A stretch of DNA of 64,000 bases from Cafeteria roenbergensis (lineage: Eukaryota; Sar; Bigyra; Bicosoecida; Cafeteriaceae), in the NCBI GenBank assembly GCA_008330645.1, contig VLTN01000003.1:496001-560000 (forward strand). The letters run 5' to 3'. Position 1 is the first letter of the stretch. Each line of letters starts with the position of its first letter. The notes beneath the pieces are model-generated. The model made no database searches, was not told the origin of the DNA, and saw only the letters and a program-made list of their open reading frames with translations. Positions 1 to 12,700 of this stretch are shown here, piece after piece. The position numbers were made by a program, and so were the translations under genes.

Positions 1-144
1 ACGGGGGTCACTGCGAGCAGAGCAGGCGACAGTTGCCGCTGCCCCGCACTGCGCGACCGCGGGACCCCGCCGTGCTGCAGGGCTGACCACTGCGCCCCGG
101 ACCACGTCGCGGTCGCGGGCTGGCAGGGTTCCTTCGGGTGCCGC

Positions 145-3100
145 ATGCTTCGCTCCCGCGCAGGCCGCGCGATCCGGCGCCGCCTTCCGGCAACTGCGGC
201 AGCGTCCCGGCTGGCCTCGTCAGCGCCGGACGGCAAGCGCAGCAAGGGCAAGGACAGCAAGGCCAATGGCGACAAGAAGGGGTCCGGCGGGCAGAGTGGC
301 AGCGGAAAAGCAGGCGGCGGCGCCTCGCTGGGCACGCTGAGCCCCGACCCCTCGGCGGAATTTCGTCGGCACCCGTTTCCGGCCGCCACGCGGCGGTGGC
401 AGGTGCGAAAGCGGGTCATGGAGCGGGCGTTTGCCAGAGTGTTCGACCCTTCGAGTGTGGCCCTGCTGGCTGGCACGACGGCGGCCATCTTCGGCATCGG
501 AGTCGTCGAAGGCTGCCTGATCGCGCTGGATCCGCTGTCGCCGACCGGCGCGCTCTTTGTGTCGTCGTACGCGGCGGGCAACATCGTCCCGTCCTGTTTG
601 TCGGCCACGCTGGACCCGCGCCTGGTGGCAACGGCGCTGGGACTCGACCACACGGCGGTTCTGGCTCCGCTCTGGACCGACACTGTGGCCAAGGTCGTCG
701 CAGAGGCGGGCGCCAGCGGGGCCGCGGCGGATGCCCAGCCGCACCATCCCTGGCTGGCGGACGCCCACGGTGGCATGCGCATCATGTCTCCCTTCGGAGG
801 GGGGCCGGAACCGGCGCAGCCCTCCGCCCTGGCGGGGGGCCGGGGGGGCGAAGGCGGCGGCGAGGCTGCGACTGCAATGTCCCTCGCAGCGCGCACGGTG
901 CTGTCGGCGTGGCTGGCGAACACCCGGTCCATCGCGGCCTCGTTCATGCTGCTGGCGCAGGTGGTGCGGTCCGTGGGCATCGTCGCCACCGCGGGGTCGT
1001 CCTACCGGGCAGCCGTGCGGGCGGGGTCGGAGCCGATGCTGGGAGGCGTGAAGGAGCGCTTCGTGCGGCTCTGCGGCGTGTCCAGCGACGTCACTGCTCT
1101 CTCTCTGGCGCCTCGGCGCTGCGGCGAACACATCGTGCCAGTGTTTGAGGACGTGGACAACACGCCGTCCCAGGCTGCGGTGGGCGCGGCCGCTGCCGCA
1201 GCCGCGCAGGCCGCCCTGGCCGCGATGATGGCACCTCCTGCGTCCAAGCCGGCCTCCGAGGAGGGGGGCATAGGCGCGATGATAGCCTCGGCAACGGCTG
1301 CCGTGAAGGGGTCGGCGGGCGAGGAGCGTGAGGACAGCGGCAGTGGCAGCGGCAGCGGTGCCGGGCCAAGCAGCGCGCCCAGCCGCGCCCCTCCTCCCCC
1401 GGCCTACCGCAGCGGCGGGGTCGTGTCCCCGGCGGCGGCAGACCGAGCGCGGTCCCGTCTCGTCGGCGCCGCCCACTCCCAGTGGCCGGCCTACGCCGCG
1501 GCGGCTGCTGAGCGCGAGAAGGCGCAGCGGCTGCGGGCGGCGGACCGGGCCAGAACCGCGGCCCGGCGCGCCTCGGCGGCGGCGGCGGCCGAGCGAAGGT
1601 CGCCCGGCGCCAAGTCGGCCGCAGCGCCCGCGCACGCCAAGGGAAAAGCCGGTAAGGAGGCGGAGGGAGAGGAGGAGGAAGCGGCGGCGGCGAAGGAGGA
1701 GGTCGAGGACGCCGAGGCCGAAGCAGCTGCCAAGGCCGCGGCCGAGGCCGAGGCCAAGGCGGCAGAGGCGCGGGCAGCCGACGCCAAGGCGGCCCAGGCC
1801 GCCGCTGTCAACGTCGACCGGCCCGACGTGGACAGGCACGGCCGCGCCAGGCAGCACGGGAGCGCCATCGCCTCGCTGCTGGGCTGGGGCGGCTTTGCAG
1901 CCCAGGACGTCGCGGACGCGGAGGTGCCCGTGTTCTGGCGCGTGGGGGCGGAGGCGTACGGCGAAACCGACGCCTTCGCGGGGCTCGGCCCGGCCCTGCA
2001 CCCGTCGTGCCTGGTGAAGACGAGCACGGGGAAGCGGCTGCTGGTCATTGAGGCCGACACGACCAACCCGGGCGAGGCCCTTGCGCTGGCGAGGCGGAGC
2101 TCTGACCTCAGCCTGGACGACGCCACGCTGGGGTTCCGCCAGATCGAGGCCGTGGCGAAGCGCACAGGGGGCGCGAAGCACGCCGTGCGCGTGCTGAGGG
2201 TGGTCCTTGGGGACAGCCTGCGCCCGCTCACCACCGGCGGCGGCGGCAAGATGACTGTGCGGGAGCGCATCGCGTTCACGGGGGAGGCGGATGTGGTGGT
2301 GGACTCGCGCGCGCCCATCCTGCTGGCGCTGCTGCGGTGGCTGGGCGCCGTGCGGCAGCGGATCCGGCTGGCGGCGGCCGAGGAGGCGGCGGCCGAGGCC
2401 GAGAGGGCGGCCGTTCGGGCGGCCGAGGAGGCGGAGGCTGCTGCGGCCAGCGACGGCGACGAGGACGGCGCGGAGGACGGCCCCGCTGTTGACGACGGCG
2501 CCGACAGCAGCAGCGGCGGCGACGCTGAAGCTCAGCAGGGCGGCAAGGGCGCGTCGAGCGCCGATCGGCGGGCCAAGAAGGCGGAGGCGGCGGCGGCGGC
2601 GGCCAAGGAGGCCAAGCGGCGCAAGGCCGAGGCCACGGCAGCAGCGCTGGCGTCGAGGCGGCGCGTCCGCTCGCCCACGGCCGCGGACGTCAGCGTGGCC
2701 GGGTGGCTCGCAGAGGCGCTTGAGGCCAGGGACGAGGCGGCGCTGGCCGCGGCAGCCAGGCGGGAGGCTGCGGAGCAGGGGGAGGGGGACCTGCTGGGGG
2801 CGGACCAGGACGAGGTGTTCGGGCTAGGCGGCTGGCTGCAGCAAGCCTTGTCCCAGAGCGCAGGGTACGACGCGGAGGGGGAGGGCGGCGAGGAGCCGGC
2901 GGGGGCCACGGACGTGATCGTGGACACCGGGTCCGCTGAGTACTTTGTGTCGCTCGCGGCAGTGCTCAAGGAGGCTGGCTTCCGCGCCGTTGACGCCGCA
3001 CAGGTGCCGGACCGGGAGGCGTCGCGCAAGTATCCCCGGCTGGTCTACCACGCGTCCACGGCGCGCAGCGTTGCGGCGGCGCTCGCGATGATCAAGACCA

Positions 3101-3492
3101 AGGCCGTGGACCCGGACCTTGTGTGCGTCATCGTCGACACTGCGGCGGGCAGGCGGGAGCTTCGCGAGGCCGTGGGCGGGGCGGACGACGAGGCCGACGA
3201 GCAGCAGGAGGGCGACGACGGCGGGAGGCAGGGCCGCGGCGCGTCGGGGCGAGGCGCCGCGGGGCCGCCCGGGGGCGGGGGCGGCAAAGACGACTCTGGT
3301 CTGGAGGTGATCTGCGCCGCGGCGCTGTGGGACGACTTGCTGCGCGCAGTGAGGACGTGGGCGCGGGAGGGCCACACGGCTGACGACATCCAGGCGGAGC
3401 TCGACCGGCGCTTCCACCGTGTGCTTGCGGGGCAGCAGCGCCTCACGGGCGCTCATGTGGACGACGACGACGACGCCCGCGAGCGGTCGTGA
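145..3492 (+). CDS. Orphan, probably mitochondrial, Ala/Glu-rich protein (1115 aa)
   Basis: One uninterrupted frame from ATG to TGA. The first ~25 residues are Arg/Ala/Ser-rich without acidic residues, like a mitochondrial presequence, and a Lys/Gly/Ser linker follows. Residues ~95-170 contain a hydrophobic stretch that may span a membrane (FGIGVVEGCLIALDPLSP). The middle is dominated by Ala/Glu/Lys low complexity that should form long charged helices, at ~430-540 and ~745-860. Two segments look folded: ~590-740, and ~925-1010, which alternates hydrophobic strands and helices (VIVDTGSAEYFVSLAAVLKE). The tail is a run of Asp followed by ARERS. I do not recognise a family and assign no function. 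Acidic low complexity and no introns also mark other genes here. The ATG at 145 is the first in frame and gives the presequence; an upstream exon cannot be excluded because the window begins 144 bases earlier. Confidence 0.75.
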   Translation: MLRSRAGRAIRRRLPATAAASRLASSAPDGKRSKGKDSKANGDKKGSGGQSGSGKAGGGASLGTLSPDPSAEFRRHPFPAATRRWQVRKRVMERAFARVFDPSSVALLAGTTAAIFGIGVVEGCLIALDPLSPTGALFVSSYAAGNIVPSCLSATLDPRLVATALGLDHTAVLAPLWTDTVAKVVAEAGASGAAADAQPHHPWLADAHGGMRIMSPFGGGPEPAQPSALAGGRGGEGGGEAATAMSLAARTVLSAWLANTRSIAASFMLLAQVVRSVGIVATAGSSYRAAVRAGSEPMLGGVKERFVRLCGVSSDVTALSLAPRRCGEHIVPVFEDVDNTPSQAAVGAAAAAAAQAALAAMMAPPASKPASEEGGIGAMIASATAAVKGSAGEEREDSGSGSGSGAGPSSAPSRAPPPPAYRSGGVVSPAAADRARSRLVGAAHSQWPAYAAAAAEREKAQRLRAADRARTAARRASAAAAAERRSPGAKSAAAPAHAKGKAGKEAEGEEEEAAAAKEEVEDAEAEAAAKAAAEAEAKAAEARAADAKAAQAAAVNVDRPDVDRHGRARQHGSAIASLLGWGGFAAQDVADAEVPVFWRVGAEAYGETDAFAGLGPALHPSCLVKTSTGKRLLVIEADTTNPGEALALARRSSDLSLDDATLGFRQIEAVAKRTGGAKHAVRVLRVVLGDSLRPLTTGGGGKMTVRERIAFTGEADVVVDSRAPILLALLRWLGAVRQRIRLAAAEEAAAEAERAAVRAAEEAEAAAASDGDEDGAEDGPAVDDGADSSSGGDAEAQQGGKGASSADRRAKKAEAAAAAAKEAKRRKAEATAAALASRRRVRSPTAADVSVAGWLAEALEARDEAALAAAARREAAEQGEGDLLGADQDEVFGLGGWLQQALSQSAGYDAEGEGGEEPAGATDVIVDTGSAEYFVSLAAVLKEAGFRAVDAAQVPDREASRKYPRLVYHASTARSVAAALAMIKTKAVDPDLVCVIVDTAAGRRELREAVGGADDEADEQQEGDDGGRQGRGASGRGAAGPPGGGGGKDDSGLEVICAAALWDDLLRAVRTWAREGHTADDIQAELDRRFHRVLAGQQRLTGAHVDDDDDARERS

Positions 3493-3644
3493 TTCTTGCG
3501 GCGCTTGGCCATGCTGCAATCGCGTGTGTGGCTCTCGAATTCACGATGCACTCACAGTTTGCACAACTCAGCGCGATCACGGCCACATTCGCCAGTTCGT
3601 AGTCAAGCGGAAAACCGGCAGAGCAGGGCGAGGCTCAACGCGCA

Positions 3645-3654
3645 TTTTTTTTTT
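3645..3654 (+). other. T10 tract in the gap between the first two genes
   Basis: A run of ten T in otherwise GC-rich DNA, about 150 bases after the stop of the first gene and 60 bases before the possible dynein start. It could belong to the 3' untranslated region or a core promoter; nothing in the sequence decides. The rest of 3493-3714 shows no gene. Confidence 0.4.
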
Positions 3655-3714
3655 CGACGGTCAGCGAGTGCTGGCCGGGCGAGCACGCCTGCCTTGACAA
3701 GGCGAGGCCCAAAC

Positions 3715-6700
3715 ATGGTGAGCCCAGGCTACTCTCTCGCGCGCGCGGCGCTCGCCGTGCGATGGCTGCGGCCCGTCGGAGCCCGCTGCCCCCGGGCTTC
3801 ACGGCGCGGGCTGGGCAAACGAAACGGGACTGCAGCGGCAGCAGGGCAACGGGCTGCCAGGGACCCGCGCCCCCACGAGGGAGCCGCTCTCTCGGCGCCA
3901 GGGGCTTGCCAGGCGGCCGTGGCTGCGCAAGCGCGCGGCTTCGCAGTTGCGCGTGGCTCGCCAGCGAGCGCCCGGCGCACCGCAGCCGGCAGCCAGCCGG
4001 CGCCGGTTGCGGCCGGCGGCTGCCCCAAGGCCGCGCGCTGCCCGGGGTCGCGCAGCACGGGTGGCGTTGCCTCATGCGGTCGAGGTCCAGCACTGTGGGC
4101 TTGCCTGGTGCTGCCCGATTCGGTCGGAGGGTTTGCTGCGGGGACGCCCGCTTGCTGCAGCGGTCGCACGGCGGCAAGGCGCGCGCCCTCCGCGCTCCCG
4201 CGCTCCCGACTCACCCGACGCGGTCTTCGTGCTGGCCCGCCCTTGCGTCGCAGGCCGAACCCCCTCGCCGGCGGTGGCGGGCGGACGTGGGCGATGTCTC
4301 TGGCTTCGCGACCGCGCCGTCCAAAGCGCTTCGGCTGCCGTCCTTGCAGCTGCAGGCCGACCCCTTCGGCGCGGGTGGGGGCGCGATGCCAATGCCCGAC
4401 CGCGGCGTCGCCATGGCCCGCTCCGGGTCAAGCCTGCCTCCTCCTCTGCTCTCTGCAACGCCGGGAAGCGCGTCCTCGGCCCGGTTTGCTCGCTCGCCCA
4501 CCCGGGCGTTCCCGGACCCGATGGCGGCCTCGCACGCGGGCGCAGCAGCCGACCTGGCAGCCCGCGCCTTCACTTCCACAAGCGACACGGAGCAGCTGAC
4601 CGCCGTGGACCGCATCGGCAGGCTCTACACCCCAACAAGCGCGGGGCTCTCGTTCCGCGCGCTCGAGTCTCGGCGAAAGGGGCAGCGGCGCGCGCCAGCC
4701 TCCGCCTCCGCAGCGACAGCGGCAGCGGCATCGGGGGTGCCGTTCGGCGGGACTGCGGCGGGCGGCCCGGGGCCCCGCGGGAGCGGACCCTCGCTGGGCG
4801 GGCAGGGCCGGAGCACCTCCTCGGCGTCGTCCATCCCCGCTCCCCGGCTGCTCCCTACGCCGCAGAGCGCGGCAATGGGCCGCCTCTGGGACCGCGCGCC
4901 GGGCCTGGCAGCCACTGCCGCCTCGGGCAACGGGGGGGGTACCACGGGGGGCCGGCGCGCGCTAGCCAAGGCCCTCCGGACTGGCGCGCCCTCGCGCGCC
5001 CACGCCATAACGCCGGGCTCCGCGTCCACCCCGAACCTCCCGCCGCTCAGCTCCACGACTGCCTGGGGCGGGGCCAGCCTGGGGAGGCCCGCGGTCGGCC
5101 CTGCGGGCACCCCCTTCGGAGCGCCGTCCCCCGCCGGCCAGCGCAGCAGCCAAGCCTTCGGGTCAACGGGCGCGTCGGCGGGCAGCGCAGTGGCGGGCAG
5201 CGCCCTCTCGGCCGTGCGGAGGGGCCGCACCCGCGCCAAGCTCGCCGACACCGTGTCGCCCGCGTCGCCCGCCGGCCACCGGCAGCGCATCGAAGAGGAG
5301 TGCGAGGGGAAGGACGAGCCCTGGGCGGCGGGGGGCCTCCCGGCCGATCGAGTGGCGGCCGCCGTGGACAGCTACTGGGTCGGCGTGGAGACCATCGTGC
5401 CCTCCGAGCGCCTCGCGCCCCTGCTGGAGGTGTGGGAGGACGGCGTCCTCAGCCGGCTTGGCGTGACCGAGGGAGCGCCGCGCGTGTGGCTCGCGCCCCG
5501 GCCGGGGCCCGCGAGCCGTTTCCTCCCGATGAGCGTGGCCGAGGGCGACGCCCTGTCGGCGTCATGGGTGGCCGCGGCGCTCTGGGAGCAGTCGCTGGCC
5601 GTGCGCGGGGCCAGGCCCCCTCCCCACCTGGGCACCCTGTCGACGTCGCACCTCGTGGTCCACGCGGGCTCAGGCGCAGCCGTGCTCGCCACTGGCTCCA
5701 GCCCCTCCAACGTGGTGGAGGCGTGCTTCGACGAGATGCACGCAGACTACTACGTCGCCGTCAAGCGCGCAATGCTCGACTACGCCACCCGCTCGGCGGA
5801 CCCCAGGGCGCACGGGGGGCTCGACATCGAGGCCGTCGAGGCGGCGCGCTGGCGGCCCCGCGGCGTGCGCTCAAGGGAGGAGCTCGGAATCGACCCGGTG
5901 GTCGTGCCGGCCGCGGGGCAGCGCCTCTCCCGCCGCCTCTTCGGCTGCGAGGAGCTCCTCCTCGCCGTGTCGGACCTCTTCCGCGACCCCGTGTCCGGCG
6001 CCGAGCGCGTCCGCCTGGTGGACGCGACGGGCCTCGCGTTCCGCTCCGCGCTGCCGCTCTCGGCTTCCGATGTGCAGCGCGCGGTCGCCGACTCCGTGGA
6101 CGCCGGGCGGAACCAGCTGCGGTCGCGCTGGCACAAAGAGTGCGTCGAGGCCGTGGCCTCCTTCGTGGTGTACGCCGGCCGCAAGCCCGCTCGCGGGGCG
6201 GGCAAGCGCCGGGCCCGGGGCCGCGGCGCCCGCTCCAGCAGCGGCGAGGAGGAGGAGGGCAAGGGCGCCGACGACGTCCTGGACAGCCTGCCCCCGCAGG
6301 AGGCCGACCGGCTTCGGTTCGCGGCCAGGGTGGACGCTGCCCACGCGATGCTCGCCCTGGAGCACGGCCGCAGGATGCGCACCCTTCAGCTGGCGGCGGA
6401 GGCGGAGGACATGGCGGCAGCGGCGGCGCACGCAGCCGCAGTCCGCACCCCGCGCGACCTCCCGCCCATCCTGGGCGGCCCCGCCGCGGCTGCCATCGCC
6501 TCCGCAGCGCACGTGCCGGGCGGCTCGGTCGCGCCGACGCCGCTCGCCTCCCTCCTCGCAACCAGCGCATCCGTTGTGCCGGCCGACCCTGACATCGACG
6601 GCGACCTCCCCGCCGAAACGCTCCAGCAGCTCCGCGTCGCCGGCGGCCAGCGCGCAGCCGCGGCCCTGATGGCGGTGCACCTGCGGGAGACGGTCTTTGC

Positions 6701-9700
6701 CGGAATCGAGTCGCTGCAGCTGCTCCTCGATTCGTACGTCCCGCCAGAGCAGGCCTCGCCGCGCTCGCTGGGCGCCATGGCTTCGGCCAGGTCTCTCTCG
6801 GGAGCAGGGTCGGGCGCCCACGGGGCTCCCGGCCCGTCGCCGAGGGCGGGGGCTGGAAGCTCCGGCAAGATGACAGAGGCCGCCTCCCACGCGGACGGCG
6901 TGTTCGACAACGAGCCCGCGGAGGAGCTGCGCTGCCCGCTGGTGCGCATCACCCTCGCCCTGGACTTCATCGACGGGTCCGCGGCGGAGGGCCGCGACGT
7001 CGCCCCCGAGCTCGTGGCCGCCAACGACAAGGTGCAGTCCGCCCTCGAGGCCGGCAGGGAGCAGGCCGTGAAGCAGCACCGCGCTTTCATGGCCAAGGCG
7101 GGCAAGCCCCTGCCCGACCCAGCTGACACCAGCGACCCCCACGAGCACGTGGACGGGGTCGCGACCGGCGGCATCACCGGCGCCGGGCCGGAGCGCCGCC
7201 CCGCCATCGACGCGGTGGACCTCGAGGGCCGCGTGCACCGCATCGGCGAGGAGGCCTGGAATATGTGGGCGGGCACCGTGCGCGTCGTGCAAGACCCCTC
7301 CTGGGACAGCGTGGAGGCCGCGCTCGTCCGCTGCGCCCAGGCTGTGCTCGAGGGCGGCGAGGGCATCGCGCGCCCTGAAGCGGAAATCGCAAAGTACGTC
7401 ACGGGCGACGGCGCAGGGGGCGCCGAGGGCGCGGACGGCGGCTCGGCCGACGGCGACCGCCAGTTCGACCCTGACGCTGCTCGGGCGCGCGTCCTGGCCA
7501 GCGTGGCTCCCTCGGACGAGCGGGTGGTCGCGCTGCGCCGCACAGCAGCGGACGTGGTCGCGGCCAACGCCAGCGGGCCGGAGCGTCTGCGCCGCCGCTT
7601 CCAGCGCTTCGAGGCCCTGTTCAGCCCGGCGGAGAAGCAGCGACTCGTATCCTTCTGCCTTGGGCGCAGCAACCACGTCAAGCACTTCCTGGCGGAGCTG
7701 GCGCGCTTGCGCCGCATCGACCTGGCCATCCAGGGCACGGCCTCCGACCTGGAGACGTTCCGCCTGGTGCAGGTCGACTGCTCGGCGATCAAGGCTGCGC
7801 TGCGCGCCCGCGTCAGGCTGCACGCCGCCGCGCTCGGCCGCACCCTCAAGGCCCGCACCCTGTCCATCTGCGCCACGCTCAACGACCGGTACGAGTACCT
7901 GCGCAAGCGCCTGCTCTTCAAGCCGCGGGACTCTGAGGAGCTTGTCGAGCACGCGGCCTTCGTGCGCTCCGTGCCCGAGGAGCTCCTCGAGCTCGCCAAC
8001 CGGTTCAACGGTCCTGGCGGCGTCAGCAGGGCCCTCTCCGTCCTCTACGGCGAGTTCGCGCTCCACGAGGCCCTCCCGGCGATGGACGGTCACACCGCTG
8101 CGCTTGGCCCAGCGGAGGCGGACGGCAGCGGGGCGCCCAGCCGAGGCGGCAGCCGTGCTGCCCCTGGGTCGCGTGCTGGGACGGCAAGCGCCCCGGGAAC
8201 GTCCGCCGGCGCCGCCCGTCGCGCGGCATCTTCCGCTGACGACCTGGTGACGCTCAACGGCTCTCAGCTGGCCGTCGTCAAGGAGGCGCTGCAGTGGCCG
8301 GTCCGCATCCGCGAGGCCCGGGCCGTCGGGCAGGAGACGCTCGAGGCGGAGAAGCGCGGGCAGCTTCGCAAGCTCGAGGTGCACGTGTCGGACTTCGAGA
8401 CGACGCTCGCCCAGTGCCGCGAGAAGCTCGACGCCCTCCGCGCCGAGGGCGCCCTCGAGAAGTTCGCGGCCGCGCTTCGCGTGGCCAAAGACGTGCACGC
8501 CACGCTGGAGGCCAGCCTGGACCGAGCTGAGGAGCTCAACAAGGAGCAGGAGCTGCTGGAGCTGGAGCCCAAGGACTGGGCCACCCCCATCGGCGAGATG
8601 CTGGAGGAGCTGGGGCCCTTCGAGCGCCTCTGGGAGGGCGCCGCAGGGTTCATGGAGCACCAGCTGGACTGGTACGGGAAGCCCCTGCTGGAGATCGACC
8701 CCGAGGAGGCGGACAAGAATGGCGAGGCGTGCAAGGGAGCTGCCGTGCGCTCCGCCAAGGAGCTGCCCGAGGACTGCGAGGCGCCGCGGGCGATGGCCAA
8801 CCAGATCAGGGCCAAGGCACAGCACTTCCTGACCACGGACTTGCCGCTGCTCGTTCTGCTGGCCAACCCGGGGCTGAAGCGGAGGCACTGGGAGGAGATG
8901 GAGGAGTCTGTGGGGTTCAAGCTGCCGCACAACGCGCGCACCAACCTGGGAGACATGCTCAAGCTGGGCCTGGAGGAGCGAGTGGCCAACATCGAGGACA
9001 CCTGCGTCATGGCGTCCAAGGAGCACAGCCTCGAGAAGGCCCTCGAAAAGATGCAGGCCGACTGGGAGCCCGTGGAGCTGGACCTCAAGAGCCACAAGGG
9101 CACCGGCACCTACATCCTCTCCGGCGCCTCGGTCGACGAGGTGCAGGCCCTCCTGGACGACCACATCGTGAAGGCGCAGACCATGGGCGCCTCCCGGTTC
9201 GCCCAGGCGCTCATCGGGCGCATCAAGGAGTGGGTCGACGCGCTCACGCTCATTCAGAACGTCCTCGACGGCTGGGTCAAGGTGCAGACCTCCTGGCTCT
9301 ACCTGGAGCCTATCTTCTCCTCCGACGACATCATGCAGCAGATGCCAGAGGAAGGCCGCCGCTTCCGCACCGTGGACACCACCTGGCGCGACCTCATGCG
9401 CGGCGCAGTCTCGGACCCGGCGGCCCTCCGCGCCCTCCGCCAGGAGGGCATGGAGGAGCGCCTCCGCCAGGCCAACGAGCTCCTCGACCTGATCGGCAAG
9501 GGCCTCAACTCCTACCTGGAGACCAAGCGGCTCTACTTCCCGCGCTTCTTCTTCCTGTCCAACGACGAGCTTCTCGAGATCCTGGCCGAGACCAAGGACC
9601 CCACGCGCGTGCAGCCGCACCTCAAGAAGTGCTTCGAGGGAATCCAGCAGCTGGTCTTCGACGACGCCGTGAACATCCTGGCGATGGTCTCGGGCGAGAG

Positions 9701-12700
9701 CGAGCGCGTGGACCTCTCCAGCCCCCACGCCGACGGCCGGGTCATCAGCCCCGCAGAGTCCAAGGGCAACGTGGAGGTGTGGCTGGACTGGGTGGAGAAC
9801 GCGATGCGGCGCTCAGTGGCGCGCTCGCTGGACGACGCGCTCCGCGCTTACCCCGACGCCGTGCGCACCGAGTGGATGACGGAGTGGCCGGGCCAGGCGG
9901 TGCTCGCCGGCTCGCAGACCTACTGGACCCACGGCGTCGAGAAGGCGCTGCGGGAGGGGGGCGCGACGGGCATCCGCGAGTACGGCTCCGTGCTTCGCGG
10001 CTACATCAACGACATCATCATGCTCGTTCGAGGCGACCTTCCCAAGCTGGCGCGGCGCACCCTGTCGGCCCTCACCGTGCTGGAGGTGCACAGCCGCGAC
10101 GTGACGCTGCGCATGGGCGACCTCGGTGTCGACTCCGAGTTCGACTTCGAGTGGAACAGCCAGCTCCGGTACTACTGGAAGGACGACGGCGTCAGCCGCG
10201 CCTCGGGGGACCCGGGCTCGGTCAAGCTGCGGATGATCAACGCCCAGATCCTCTATGCCAACGAGTACCTCGGCAACTCGGGCCGCCTCGTGATCACGCC
10301 GCTCACCGACCGCTGCTACCGCACGCTCGTGGGCGCCGTGCACCTCGGCTACGGCGGCGCGCCCGAGGGCCCCGCCGGGACGGGCAAGACGGAGACGACC
10401 AAGGACCTCGCCAAGGCCGCCGGCATGATGTGCGTGGTGTACAACTGCTCCGACCAGCTCGGCGTGCAGGAGATGGCCAAGTTCTTCAAGGGCCTCGCCT
10501 CCTCGGGCGCCTGGGCCTGCTTCGACGAGTTCAACCGCATCGACCTCGAGGTGCTCTCCGTGGTGGCGCAGCAGATCATGGACATCCAGATCGCCATCCG
10601 CGAGCGCAAGGAGCGCTTCGTCTTCTACGGCACCGAGATCAGCCTGCGCTGGACGGCCAACGCCTTCATCACCATGAACCCCGGCTACGCCGGGCGCTCC
10701 GAGCTGCCCGACAACCTCAAGAGCCTCTTCCGCTCCGTGGCCATGATGGTGCCTGACTACGCCATGATTGCCGAGATCATCCTCTACAGCTTCGGCTACC
10801 TCGAGGCCAAGGACCTCGCCCGCAAGATCGTGGCGACCTACCGCCTGTGCTCTGAGCAGCTCTCGTCGCAGTTCCACTACGACTACGGCATGCGCGCGGT
10901 GATGGCCGTGCTTCGCGCGGCAGGAAACCTCAAGCGCGACAAGGCCAACGCCGCCCTTGGCGAGGACGTCCTCGTGCTGCGCGCCATCGTGGACGTGAAC
11001 CTGCCCAAGTTCCTTTCGCCGGACATTCCGCTGTTCAACGGCATTGCGCGCGACCTCTTCCCCGGGGTGGACGTGCCTCCGCCCGACCGCGACCTCTTCC
11101 TGGGGGCGATGCGTCGTTCCTGCCACGACCTCGGGCTCCAGCTCGAGGAGGTGGTGCAGGAAAAGGTGATTCAGCTGTACGAGATGATGATCGTCCGCCA
11201 CGGCTTCATGCTTGTCGGCATGCCCTGGTCCGGCAAGACGGCAGCCACGCAGATCCTCGCGAAATCCATGCGCTTGCTCCACGACGAGCACCCGGACGAC
11301 CCGCGCTGGCAGCCCATCCACCTCGTGGTCCTCAACCCCAAGTCCGTCACGCTCGGCCAGCTCTACGGCCGCACGGACCCGGTCACGAAGGAGTGGACCA
11401 ACGGCGTGCTCGCCACTCACTACCGCAACTGCGCCTCCGGCAAAGTGGGCGAGGAGGAGGACCGCAAGTGGCTCGTCTTCGACGGCCCCGTGGACGCCAT
11501 CTGGATCGAGAACATGAACACGGTGCTGGACGACAACAAGAAGCTCTGCCTCATGTCCGGCGAGATCATCGCAATGTCGTCAACCATGTCCATGGTGTTC
11601 GAGACCAAGGACCTTGCGGCCGCCTCCCCGGCCACCGTGTCCCGCTGCGGCATGGTCTACCTCGAGCCCCACGTGCTGGGCTGGCGCCCCATCGTCGTGT
11701 CCTGGCTGGACCACCTTGCCGAAGACAACCCCAAGTTCCCCTTCCGCGCCGCGCGCAAGTCTGACGCCGAGGCCGTCAAGCGCGAGGCGGCCGAGGCCAA
11801 GGCAGCCGCCGAGAAGGCCCAGACCGAGGGCAGCATCCCCGTGGAGGACCCGCGCCCGTTCACGCTCAACGCGGCCCAGCGAGGCGTCCTGCTGCAGCTC
11901 ATCGACTACCTGGTGGAGCCCTGCTTCGTTTTGCTGCGCAAGGAGCTCAGCGAGTACTGCCCGACGCAGGACACCTCGCTTGCCTGGCAGATGACCAACG
12001 TGCTCGAGACGTGCCTAGCCCAGGCCGTCGAAGCGGCGAACCCGAGCTCCTCCGCGCCTCCCGCGGACGGCGACGACGGCGCCGTGCCGCCCGGCCACTA
12101 CCGCATCGGCAAGGTGGACATCCCCGGCCGGGCCGAGTTCAGCGACGCGGACCTGCGGTCGGCCCTGCTCTTCGCCATCACCTGGAGCGTTGGCGCCACG
12201 ATGGACAGCGGCAGCCGCGCCAAGCTCGACGAGTTCGTGCGCGGGGCCCTTACGGGGCCCGACTTCCTGCTCTCCCACCGCCTGCTCACCTTCTTCCGCG
12301 TCAAGAAGTGGAAGAGCCCTGCAGAGCGCGAGGCTGCGGCGAAGGAGGCTTCGGCGGCGGCGGCGGCAGCGGCTGCTGGAGCAGGAGGGGGTGGAGGCGA
12401 CGGCGACGGCGACGACGGCGACGGCAGCGATGCGGCCGCCGCAGCTGGCAAGGATCGCGATCCGCGCGACGGCTTCGGCCTGCTTCGCGTCGACTCGGAC
12501 GCCATAATCCCCAAGGACTTCGTGCTGCCCACGCCTCCCCCCAAGGGCGAGACCATTTACGACAGCGTGTGGTGCGCGGGCGAGGCCAAGTGGCGCACTT
12601 GGGAGAGCTGCCTGCCCTCGGCGGCCATCGCGCAGGGGGCAAACTTCCAGGACATCGTCATCCCGTCTGTGGCCACGCTGCAGTTCGACCACCTGATTCC

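Noticed and set aside
5871-9728. Open frame of ~1285 codons antisense to the dynein tail
   Set aside because: No motif of its own; same origin as the other antisense frames.
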